A DNA stretch of 6,737 nt from contig DMQW01000286.1 in assembly GCA_003455565.1 (NCBI GenBank), positions 1 to 6,737 of the forward strand, given 5' to 3'. Shown one piece after another: positions 1 to 5,876 of the stretch. A program made the position numbers and the translations under genes. The notes under the pieces were generated by a model. That model saw nothing but the letters and a program-made list of their open reading frames with translations, had not been told where the DNA came from and did no database searches. Each line of letters starts with the position of its first letter. The first letter of the stretch is position 1. Source of the stretch: Limisphaerales bacterium. GTDB lineage: Bacteria > Verrucomicrobiota > Verrucomicrobiia > Limisphaerales > UBA11358.

Positions 1-717
1 CGCGCCGGAAAAATTCCGCGCGAGAAAGTCCTGCGCGCCTTCCAAGCCGCACCGGTGGCCGACCTCGGCTTTGCCCAGGTGGACACGCACCGCGCGCTCC
101 GCAAAAATTTCCCCGAAGTCATTTTCGGCGCCGGCAAGACGCCGGAACAGGTTGTCAAAATCGCGGCGAAACTTTTGGAACACGGACAACCGGTGCTCGT
201 CACGCGCGTCACGGCTGAACACGCCCGCGCGCTGCGGAAAAAGTTCAAGCTCGCCGTCCACCATCCCCTCGCCCGCTGCGTGACCATCGAGAAAAAGCCT
301 TTGCCCAAGCGCGACGGATTCATCGCTATCGTCTGCGCCGGCACCAGCGATTTGCCGGTGGCCGAGGAAGCCGCCGTCACCGCCGAAATCATGGGCAACC
401 GCGTCGAGCGCGTTCACGATGTCGGCGTGGCCGGTCTGCACCGGATGCTCGCGCGGATGGAACTGCTCCAGAGCGCAAACGTCATCGTCGCCGTCGCCGG
501 CATGGAAGGCGCGCTGCCGAGCGTGCTCGCGGGCCTCGTCGCCAAGCCCGTCATCGCCGTGCCGACGAGCGTCGGCTACGGCGCAAGCTTCGGCGGCATC
601 GCCGCGCTGCTCGCCATGCTGAACAGTTGCGCCAGCGGCGTGACCGTGGTGAACATTGACAACGGCTTCGGCGCCGGCTACGCCGCGAGCCAGATCAGCG
701 CCTTGGCTGAAAAATGA
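1..717 (+). CDS. larB: LarB, pyridinium-3,5-biscarboxylic acid mononucleotide synthase (5' end cut by window)
   Basis: First step of nickel-pincer nucleotide (NPN) synthesis: LarB carboxylates the pyridinium ring of nicotinic acid adenine dinucleotide and cleaves the phosphoanhydride, releasing AMP, in the cytoplasm. The frame is open from base 1; a GTG at 55 is internal, because conserved-looking sequence (KIPREKVLRAF) lies before it. 238 residues are present against about 246-250 for the family, so only about ten N-terminal residues are missing. The N-terminal part has LGFAQVDTHRALR and FPEVIFGAGKTPEQVV. The C-terminal half is the PurE/AIR-carboxylase-like domain, with GTSDLPVAEEA, DVGVAGLHR, VAGMEGALPSVLAGLV, VPTSVGYGASFGG and NIDNGFGAGYAA. 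The cysteine in MLNSCASG (bases 628-630) fits the catalytic Cys reported to form a cysteinyl-pyridine intermediate in Lactobacillus LarB (family knowledge from memory). Next gene is larC, 109 nt downstream, same strand. Confidence 0.95.
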   Translation, partial: RAGKIPREKVLRAFQAAPVADLGFAQVDTHRALRKNFPEVIFGAGKTPEQVVKIAAKLLEHGQPVLVTRVTAEHARALRKKFKLAVHHPLARCVTIEKKPLPKRDGFIAIVCAGTSDLPVAEEAAVTAEIMGNRVERVHDVGVAGLHRMLARMELLQSANVIVAVAGMEGALPSVLAGLVAKPVIAVPTSVGYGASFGGIAALLAMLNSCASGVTVVNIDNGFGAGYAASQISALAEK

Positions 718-726
718 ATTACCAAA

Positions 727-807
727 AAACATCCAACCTCCAACATCGAATACCGAACAACCAATGGTTGTTTCGGCGAAGCCATTCGATGTTGGAGGTT
801 GAATGTT
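727..807. repeat. Long hairpin repeat between larB and larC, built of 7-nt units
   Basis: Left arm 727-751 and right arm 784-807 are inverted copies: about 24 nt with one internal mismatch. Inside lies a second stem, 753-763 with 765-776, one bulge and a minimal loop. The left arm reads as heptamers (ATCCAAC, CTCCAAC, ATCGAAT, ACCGAAC). The right arm reads as the reverse-strand version (ATTCGAT, GTTGGAG, GTTGAAT, GTTGAAT). It fills most of the larB-larC gap and would fold strongly if the two genes are co-transcribed. No T-run follows, so it does not look like a Rho-independent terminator. The same unit recurs inside larC at 1630-1663. Inferred to be a dispersed, REP-like element. Confidence 0.85.
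794..805 (+). promoter_or_regulatory. Possible repeat-borne ribosome binding site with upstream in-frame ATG for larC
   Basis: GGAGG at 794-798 lies in the right arm of the hairpin, 4 nt before ATG 803. That ATG is in frame with larC and would add eight residues (MLNVSPPV). The family-typical start at ATG 827 has only pyrimidine-rich sequence (TTTCCCCTCC) before it. Either the repeat supplies the signal, or 827 is used without a Shine-Dalgarno sequence. In the folded RNA the GGAGG would be paired with the left arm. Confidence 0.3.
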
Positions 808-826
808 GAATGTTTCCCCTCCTGTA

Positions 827-2119
827 ATGAAAACTCTTTACCTCGACCTCTTCAGCGGCATCGCTGGCGACATGTTCATCGCCGCGCTGCTCGACCTCGG
901 CGTGGACGCGCGCCAGCTCGAACGCGAACTGAAAAAGCTCAAGCTCGACGGCTATCACCTCCACATCTCGCGCCAGCAAAAATCCGCCATTGCCGGCGTG
1001 AAATTTGATGTCCACCTCGCGCCTGAGCCTGACCACGAACATGCGCACGATCACGGCCATCAGCATCACGAACACGAGCATCACCACGACCATTCGCACG
1101 ATGACAGCCGGAATTTTTCCGAAATCAAAAAACTCATTTCGCGCAGCAAACTTTCCGCTTGGGTGAAGCAAAAATCCATCGCCGTGTTCCAGCGCATCGC
1201 CGAGGCCGAGGGGAAAATCCACGGCCTGCCGCCCGGCGAAGTCCACTTCCATGAAGTCGGCGCGGTGGATTCCATCGTGGACATTGTCGGCGCGGCCATT
1301 GCGCTGGAACTGCTCGGCAAACCGCGTGTGTTCGCCTCGCCGGTCGTCGAAGGCACCGGCTGGATTCACTGTGCGCACGGACGTTTTCCCGTTCCCGCGC
1401 CGGCCACGCTGGCGATTCTCGGCGCGCGCGGCATCGGCCTCACGCAATGCGAGGAACCGCACGAACTCGTCACGCCCACCGGCGCTGCGCTGCTCGCCGA
1501 ATTCGTCGAGCGCTTCGGCGCGATGGAAAATCTCGTCGCCGAAAAAATCGGTTTCGGCCTCGGCACCCGCGAAAACCAGACGCGGCCAAATGTGTTGCGA
1601 GCGGTGCTGGGCAAAGGGATTAAAAAAACATCCAACATCCAACATCGAACATCCAACATCCAGAGCCACGATTGGGAAACTGATCGTGTTGCGGTGTTGG
1701 AAACGAACTTGGACGACTGCACCGGCGAAATCCTCGGCCACTTTGTCGAAACGGCTTTGGCCGCTGGCGCGCTGGACGTTTTTCATGCGCCGATCCAGAT
1801 GAAGAAAAACCGGCCCGGTGTTCTACTCACCGTTTTGTGCGCGGAAACGGACGCGGACAAATTCAGCGAATTGATGCTGCGCGAGACCACGGCGTTTGGT
1901 GTCCGCAAAACCATTGCCGAACGGCGCAAGTTGCGCCGGGAATTTGTCGAAGTGAAAACCGCGTTCGGCGAAGTGACGGTGAAAATCGGCCGGCTGGGTG
2001 GCAAGGTGGTTCAGGCCGCGCCGGAATTTGAATCCGCCAAAAAGCTGGCGGCGCAAAAAAAAGTGCCGTTGAAACAGATTTTTGAAGCTGTAGCGGCGGT
2101 CTGTGACCGCCGGAAATGA
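827..2119 (+). CDS. larC: LarC, CTP-dependent nickel insertase for the nickel-pincer cofactor (fused LarC1-LarC2 form)
   Basis: Last step of NPN synthesis: LarC inserts nickel into pyridinium-3,5-bisthiocarboxylic acid mononucleotide, using CTP. I chose ATG 827 because MKTLYLDLFSGIAGDMF is the usual family N-terminus; ATG 803 is in frame but adds an atypical tail. 430 residues. The N-terminal domain holds GEVHFHEVGAVDSIVDIVG (138-156), GRFPVPAPATLAIL (185-198) and ELVTPTGAALL (213-223). Residues 70-91 are a metal-binding-looking loop with 13 His in 22 residues. The C-terminal, nucleotide-binding domain starts near 286, with VLETNLDDCTGEILG, APIQMKKNRPGVLL (321-334), LRETTAFGVR and QAAPEFESAKKLA. 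Between the domains, residues about 266-280 (KKTSNIQHRTSNIQS) come from a DNA heptamer repeat. The C-terminal tail AVCDRRK is encoded by a palindrome. In L. plantarum the two halves are separate frames joined by ribosomal frameshifting; here they form one frame. Confidence 0.95.
   Translation: MKTLYLDLFSGIAGDMFIAALLDLGVDARQLERELKKLKLDGYHLHISRQQKSAIAGVKFDVHLAPEPDHEHAHDHGHQHHEHEHHHDHSHDDSRNFSEIKKLISRSKLSAWVKQKSIAVFQRIAEAEGKIHGLPPGEVHFHEVGAVDSIVDIVGAAIALELLGKPRVFASPVVEGTGWIHCAHGRFPVPAPATLAILGARGIGLTQCEEPHELVTPTGAALLAEFVERFGAMENLVAEKIGFGLGTRENQTRPNVLRAVLGKGIKKTSNIQHRTSNIQSHDWETDRVAVLETNLDDCTGEILGHFVETALAAGALDVFHAPIQMKKNRPGVLLTVLCAETDADKFSELMLRETTAFGVRKTIAERRKLRREFVEVKTAFGEVTVKIGRLGGKVVQAAPEFESAKKLAAQKKVPLKQIFEAVAAVCDRRK
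1622..1663. repeat. Heptamer tandem array (ATCCAAC) inside larC
   Basis: After a run of seven A (1622-1628) and a C come units at 1630-1636 ATCCAAC, 1637-1643 ATCCAAC, 1644-1650 ATCGAAC, 1651-1657 ATCCAAC and a partial ATCCA at 1658-1662. The start of the array, A-run plus CATCCAAC, matches the left end of the hairpin at 727-751; no right arm is present. It is read in frame as KKTSNIQHRTSNIQ in the linker between the two LarC domains. Seven is not a multiple of three, so gain or loss of one unit would shift the larC frame. Confidence 0.9.
2094..2112. repeat. Perfect 8-bp palindrome at the 3' end of larC
   Basis: CGGCGGTC (2094-2101), three-base spacer TGT, GACCGCCG (2105-2112). It overlaps the last larC codons (AVCDRR), with the TGA stop at 2117-2119 just after. 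A run of six T (2122-2127) begins nine bases downstream; this is too far for a normal Rho-independent terminator, and larE follows on the same strand. I regard it as a dispersed palindromic repeat, from general resemblance to short repeats in this kind of genome, not from a database match. Confidence 0.6.
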
Positions 2120-2135
2120 TGTTTTTTCAAATCCT

Positions 2136-2204
2136 TGTAGGAGCCGAGGTGACAAGGCTCAAATTAAAAAGAGAAGTCAGAGACTCCTCACGTCGTCTCC
2201 TACA
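2136..2204. repeat. Imperfect hairpin repeat between larC and larE
   Basis: Arms 2136-2160 (begins TGTAGGAGCCGAGGTGAC) and 2180-2204 (ends CGTCGTCTCCTACA) are inverted copies, matching at 20 of 25 positions. The best-conserved part is the outer TGTAGGAG/CTCCTACA. The loop (2161-2179) is AT-rich. No T-run follows. It fills most of the 100-nt gap between larC and larE and ends 15 nt before the larE start. It is a different sequence family from the hairpin upstream of larC. Confidence 0.75.
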
Positions 2205-2219
2205 GACAGAAAGATTGAA

Positions 2220-3119
2220 GTGATAAGCGAAGCAAACAACAAACTGGAAAAATTACGGACGTTGCTGAAAAGCTACGGATCGTGTCTTGTGGCGTATTCC
2301 GGCGGCGTGGACTCGGTGTTTCTCGCCCGCGTCGCGCACGAGGTGCTCGGCGACCGCGCGCTGGCGGCCATTGCCGATTCGCCGAGTTTGCCGCGCCGTG
2401 AATTGCAGGAGGCGCTCGACATCGCGGCGCAATTTGCCTTTCCCGTCCGCGTCCTCCAGACGCAGGAATTCGCCAACGAAAATTACACCGCAAACCCGGC
2501 GAACCGCTGCTATTTCTGCAAACATGAGCTGTTCGAGGAACTGACGCCGCTGGCCCGCGCGGAAAATTTCGCGGTGATCGCCTACGGCGAAAACGCGAGT
2601 GATGTCGGCGATTTCCGTCCCGGCGCGCAGGCGGCGGCGGAATTCCAGGTGCGTGCGCCGCTGAAGGAAGCGGGTTTGACGAAGGCGGAAATCCGCGAGC
2701 TGTCCTCGCTGCTCGGTCTGCCGACGGCGGACAAACCGCAGATGGCGTGCTTGAGTTCGCGCGTGCCCTACGGCGAAACGGTGACGCCGGCCAAACTGCG
2801 GATGATCGAGCTGGCCGAATACGCGCTGCGCGACCTCGGCTTCCACGATGTGCGCGTCCGGCACCATGAGTTGAAAGTGACCGGTGACAAGTGGCAAGTG
2901 ACGGGTGAAAATGCCGCCGCCACACGTCCCTCGTCCCTCGTCACGCATCTTGCCCGCATCGAGGTTGGCCCGGCGGAATTGCAGAAATTTCTGGCGGACG
3001 GCGTGGCGGACAAAATCGCCGGGGCGTTGAAACAAATCGGCTACGCCCACGTCACGCTGGATTTACAGGGCTACCGTCGCGGCAGCACCAACGAGGTTTT
3101 GGGCAAGCAGGCGCCGTAG
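2220..3119 (+). CDS. larE: LarE, ATP-dependent pyridinium biscarboxylate sulfur transferase
   Basis: Middle step of NPN synthesis: LarE adenylates the carboxylates of the LarB product and replaces them with thiocarboxylates. GTG 2220 is chosen because the family-like sequence begins there (MISEANNKLEKLRTLLKSYG) and upstream codons run through the hairpin repeat; the Shine-Dalgarno is weak (AGAAAG, 2208-2213). 299 residues against about 270-280 usual; the excess is an insert. The PP-loop ATP site SGGVDS is at 27-32. Then NRCYFCKHELF (C97, C100), YGENASDVGDFRPG (122-134) and KPQMACLSSRVPYG with C177, the position of the sulfur-donor or cluster Cys in known LarEs. The C-terminal domain has VRVRHH (211-216), LARIEVG (244-250) and LDLQGYRRGSTNEVL. 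Residues about 217-243, between RHH and LARIEV, are encoded by a heptamer-built repeat. Three well-placed cysteines suggest the [4Fe-4S]-dependent class rather than the sacrificial single-Cys class (inference). Confidence 0.95.
   Translation: MISEANNKLEKLRTLLKSYGSCLVAYSGGVDSVFLARVAHEVLGDRALAAIADSPSLPRRELQEALDIAAQFAFPVRVLQTQEFANENYTANPANRCYFCKHELFEELTPLARAENFAVIAYGENASDVGDFRPGAQAAAEFQVRAPLKEAGLTKAEIRELSSLLGLPTADKPQMACLSSRVPYGETVTPAKLRMIELAEYALRDLGFHDVRVRHHELKVTGDKWQVTGENAAATRPSSLVTHLARIEVGPAELQKFLADGVADKIAGALKQIGYAHVTLDLQGYRRGSTNEVLGKQAP
2875..2945. repeat. Heptamer-built element inserted in frame in larE
   Basis: Five heptamers run from 2875 to 2909: AAGTGAC, CGGTGAC, AAGTGGC, AAGTGAC, GGGTGAA. 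A GC-rich spacer follows (2910-2924), then three heptamers 2925-2945 on the opposite sense: CGTCCCT, CGTCCCT, CGTCACG. Read on the reverse strand the right arm is GTGACGAGGGACG-like and partly pairs with the left arm. It encodes roughly ELKVTGDKWQVTGENAAATR and the following PSSLVTH, where family members have only one or two residues between RHH and LARIEV. The sequence differs from the ATCCAAC element in larC but shares its 7-nt period. Confidence 0.8.
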
Positions 3120-3121
3120 CC

Positions 3122-3357
3122 GCATCCCGGTTTGCCGGTGTGAAAATGATTTTCTCCACCTACCAATCCGCGTCCGTCGTGGGCGCGGCGATGCCGCGGG
3201 GCGAGGCGTTTGATTTTGCCGTGTTCGATGAAGCGCACAAAACCGCCGGACGCGAAGGCCGCAACTTTGCCTTTGCCCTCGACGACAAAAATCTTGCCAT
3301 CCGCAAACGCCTGTTCCTCACCGCCGCGCCGCGACATTACAAGCCGGTGCGCGGCGG
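3122..3357 (+). pseudogene. Remnant of an SF2 (DEAH-box) helicase
   Basis: The frame reads SRFAGVKMIFSTYQSASVV, then FDFAVFDEAHKTAGREGRNF with the Walker B box DEAH, then NLAIRKRLFLTAAPRHYKPV. This matches my memory of large helicases that carry VFDEAHKTAGREGRNFAFAL and LTATPRHY; motif III has an Ala where Thr is usual (TAAP). Only about 75 residues between motif Ib and motif III remain. Walker A and the whole second RecA domain are missing, and recognisable sequence stops after RHYKPV. A GTG at 3140 and a stop at 3467-3469 allow a 109-residue product, but nothing suggests a function. It starts directly after the larE stop, so it probably marks an old rearrangement or deletion junction. Confidence 0.75.
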
Positions 3358-3494
3358 CGGGCGGTGGAAAACGGTCGCGCGTGTTCAATTTATCCGAATT
3401 ATCTGTCTGAATTATCTTGCTAGTTTCGTTGAAAATACAAATCGTTGCAAAAAGTCAATCACCATCTGAACAACATTAAGAAAAATTCAATTCT
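3358..3494. other. AT-rich leader upstream of the subtilase; no defensible promoter
   Basis: Together with the helicase remnant this fills the 375-base stretch without an intact gene. From about 3385 the sequence becomes clearly AT-rich. TTGCTA (3417), TTGAAA (3429) and TTGCAA (3445) could each be a -35 box, but none has a good -10 at 16-18 nt. The start codon at 3495 is preceded by AAGAAAAA, which is at best a weak Shine-Dalgarno. A promoter for the protease is expected here because the helicase remnant and GC change separate it from the lar genes, but I cannot place it. Confidence 0.4.
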
Positions 3495-5876
3495 ATGATC
3501 TCCCCACTTTCGCTTCAAAAAAGCATTGCGGCCCTGTCTAAAAATCTTGCCTGCTTTATCTGTTTAATGGCCTCTGTGTTGGCGACGTTCGGGGCCGAAT
3601 CCTCACCAGCGCAAGCCGGTTCCCCAAAGCCGGGCCGCAATGGGCCGTTTCTCTATAATCCGAACGCGCCAATCCCGAAACACGCTTATTCGCCATTCGC
3701 CGGGAATGCACAAAAGCAGGCCAAACGGCAGCCGACGGAGAAGGATTACGCCAACGACCGCGTTCTTTTCAAACTGGCACCACTGGATTCGCCGCGTTTG
3801 AAGGCCAGTTACGCCACTGTCACAGACGATAAATTGCTCGCCGACACTTTAACCCGGCACGGTCTAACCAAAAATCGTCGGGTGTTTGGAAACATTCCTG
3901 AAGCGAAACGCGCGGCCATGGTTCGTGCTGGCAAACCGGACATCACCCGGTGGCAGCGGGCGATGATACCGAAAGGCAAAACCGTGAATGACGTGCTGAA
4001 GGAGATGGCCAATGATCCGGCCATAGAATATGCCGAGCCGGATTATGTCCGGCACATGGCCGCCCTCCCGGACGACACCACTGATCCATTGTTTGCCAAT
4101 CAATGGCACCTTGCGGCCATCCACGCTCCGGATGCGTGGGCTTATTTGCAAAGTCAGGGGCTGCCGCCCGGTGGCAGTCCCGATGTTGTGGTTGCGGTCA
4201 TTGACACCGGGATTGACACCAACCACGAGGATTTGGCGGCCAATCTTTGGACGGGCCAAAATGGCGAGCACGGTTTCAATGCCATCACCGGTTCAAATGA
4301 TCCGACGGACGATAACGGGCACGGCACGCACGTGGCGGGAATCATTGCCGCCACGGGCCTGGACAATGTTGGCGGGGTTGGCGTTGCCTATGGTGTGAAG
4401 ATCATGGCCATCAAAGCGGCGCAATCTTCGGGAGTTTTGAACGTTTCGGATATTGCGGCGGGAATTTACTATGCCGTGGCGAATGGCGCGGATGTCATCA
4501 ATATGTCTTTCGGCGGTTATTTCCAATCACAAGTGGAGGAAGATGCGCTGACCGTGGCGTTTGGCCAGTGCGTGCTGGTGGCGGCGGCGGGAAATGATGG
4601 ATACCCCGACGAACCGCCGGGCCTTCCGCCGCAGCCGTTTTATCCAGCCGCCTACAACTGGGTGCTCGGTGTGATGGCGGAGGCGCAGAACCCGGATGCC
4701 AAGGGCGATTATCTGGCGGACTTTTCCAATTGGGACTACGTTCCGCAGACGACCGTGGAATACGAGCTAATGGCGCCGGGAGTAAATATATGGAGCACGC
4801 TGCCGGGCAACCAGTATGCCGCCTGGGCTGGAACCTCAATGGCCGCACCAATTGTTTCGGGCATCGCCGCGCTCGTGCGCACCGAGTTCCCCGACAAGAA
4901 TATGTATTCGTCGCGGTTCATCATGGGCCAAATCGCCACCACTGGCGGGATGCTTCAGGGACGATTAGATGATAACCTCCAACCTCTCTATTACCACGCG
5001 GCAGACGCCTTGGCAGCACTACAGACAACACCGCTTCCCAATCTTTCTTTTCAGGAATTCTGGCTGTTTGACACCACCAATCAGGCGGCCAATGACAACA
5101 ATAATGGATTGGTGGATTCAGGTGAGACGATTGATCTGGCCGTCCAAATCCGCAACCATTGGGGGAATGCGAGCAACGTGGTGGTCACTCTGGACGCTAT
5201 TTCTGCTGGCGCCGTCGAACCCGACCCTTACGTCACCTGGCTTACGAACGTTGTGAATTACGGTGCCATTGGCGGCTTCAATTGGGACGACAACGGCTTG
5301 ATCTACACCAATCAAACCGTTATTGGAGTCCAGAATCCCTTTCGCTTCCAAGTTGCTTCCGATTGTCCGAATGACCACGTCATACCCATTCGCGTCACCA
5401 TGACGTGCCGCAATGGTTTGAATCCGGCGGACACAACCACCTACACCAATCAAAGCCGCTTCGACATGGTCGTCCAGCGCGGCCGGGAGGTGCCGCAAAT
5501 CATTTCGACCAACATGACCCTCACCAAAGACGACTATTGGATCGTTCAGAATCAGACCCTGGTGGAAACGGGAGCAACGCTGACGGTGACCGAAGGCACC
5601 CAAATCCAATTTTTCGACTCGGCGCCCAATAATCCCTACGCCCAAAATGGCAGGCCCGACATCCAGGTGGAGGGCAGCCTGTTGATCGAGGGAACTGCCA
5701 CTAACCCGGTTGAGCTTTTTACCGACCCCGCCTTTCTAGAATATCCAATCTACATATTCCAAGCTCCGTCAGGAAATGTCCAAATTAGTTACGCTCGAAT
5801 CCAAAACCCAATTATTGGCGATAGCGCCAATCAATATGAGGCGCAAATAGCATCTAGCCCAACATTTGTCCACTGA
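3495..5876 (+). CDS. Secreted subtilisin-like serine protease (peptidase S8) with C-terminal extension, ends at a probable frameshift
   Basis: Secreted endopeptidase of the subtilase family; substrate unknown. 793 residues in this frame. Signal peptide with hydrophobic core about 18-33 and likely cleavage near TFGA/ES (34/35). A Pro-rich stretch follows to about 80, then a propeptide (about 87-187) ending in DPAIEYAEPDYVRH, as in inhibitor-I9/fervidolysin-type prodomains. The catalytic domain has D237 in VAVIDTGID, H276 in NGHGTHVAG, the oxyanion Asn N367 in VAAAGNDG and S448 in AGTSMAAPIVSG: all four key residues are present. After about 510 comes a beta-sandwich-like region with an acidic loop, NDNNNGLVDSGE (533-544), possibly calcium-binding. 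A right-handed beta-helix-like region begins near 680 (LTVTEGTQIQFF, DIQVEGSLLIEGT). The frame stops in mid beta-helix at TGA 5874-5876; the -1 frame carries on with the same domain. The active site lies before the break, so the shortened protein could still be a protease. Confidence 0.93.
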   Translation: MISPLSLQKSIAALSKNLACFICLMASVLATFGAESSPAQAGSPKPGRNGPFLYNPNAPIPKHAYSPFAGNAQKQAKRQPTEKDYANDRVLFKLAPLDSPRLKASYATVTDDKLLADTLTRHGLTKNRRVFGNIPEAKRAAMVRAGKPDITRWQRAMIPKGKTVNDVLKEMANDPAIEYAEPDYVRHMAALPDDTTDPLFANQWHLAAIHAPDAWAYLQSQGLPPGGSPDVVVAVIDTGIDTNHEDLAANLWTGQNGEHGFNAITGSNDPTDDNGHGTHVAGIIAATGLDNVGGVGVAYGVKIMAIKAAQSSGVLNVSDIAAGIYYAVANGADVINMSFGGYFQSQVEEDALTVAFGQCVLVAAAGNDGYPDEPPGLPPQPFYPAAYNWVLGVMAEAQNPDAKGDYLADFSNWDYVPQTTVEYELMAPGVNIWSTLPGNQYAAWAGTSMAAPIVSGIAALVRTEFPDKNMYSSRFIMGQIATTGGMLQGRLDDNLQPLYYHAADALAALQTTPLPNLSFQEFWLFDTTNQAANDNNNGLVDSGETIDLAVQIRNHWGNASNVVVTLDAISAGAVEPDPYVTWLTNVVNYGAIGGFNWDDNGLIYTNQTVIGVQNPFRFQVASDCPNDHVIPIRVTMTCRNGLNPADTTTYTNQSRFDMVVQRGREVPQIISTNMTLTKDDYWIVQNQTLVETGATLTVTEGTQIQFFDSAPNNPYAQNGRPDIQVEGSLLIEGTATNPVELFTDPAFLEYPIYIFQAPSGNVQISYARIQNPIIGDSANQYEAQIASSPTFVH

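Noticed and set aside
727..807. CRISPR-like array or tRNA-like structure
   Set aside because: Units are 7 nt without unique spacers, and the fold is a simple hairpin with no cloverleaf elements.
719..1786. 355-codon reverse-strand open frame opposite larC
   Set aside because: It is the mirror of larC. Its His/Phe/Val-rich low-complexity product comes from the complement of LarC codons and the repeats, with no family features.
2094..2127. Rho-independent terminator after larC
   Set aside because: The stem is good but the T-run starts nine bases after it, and larE follows on the same strand.
2253..3050. 265-codon and overlapping 241-codon reverse-strand frames opposite larE
   Set aside because: Arg/Ala-rich shadow frames of a GC-rich gene; larE on the + strand has full family motifs.
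3321..3357. Perfect 9-bp inverted repeat (CCGCCGCGC / GCGCGGCGG) with 19-nt loop, considered as a larE terminator
   Set aside because: No T-run follows and the left arm overlaps coding sequence of the helicase remnant; in such GC-rich DNA it may be chance.
5856..5876. Programmed -1 ribosomal frameshift in the protease
   Set aside because: No X XXY YYZ slippery heptamer in the proper frame between the -1 frame stop (5855-5857) and the TGA; an indel or sequence error is simpler.
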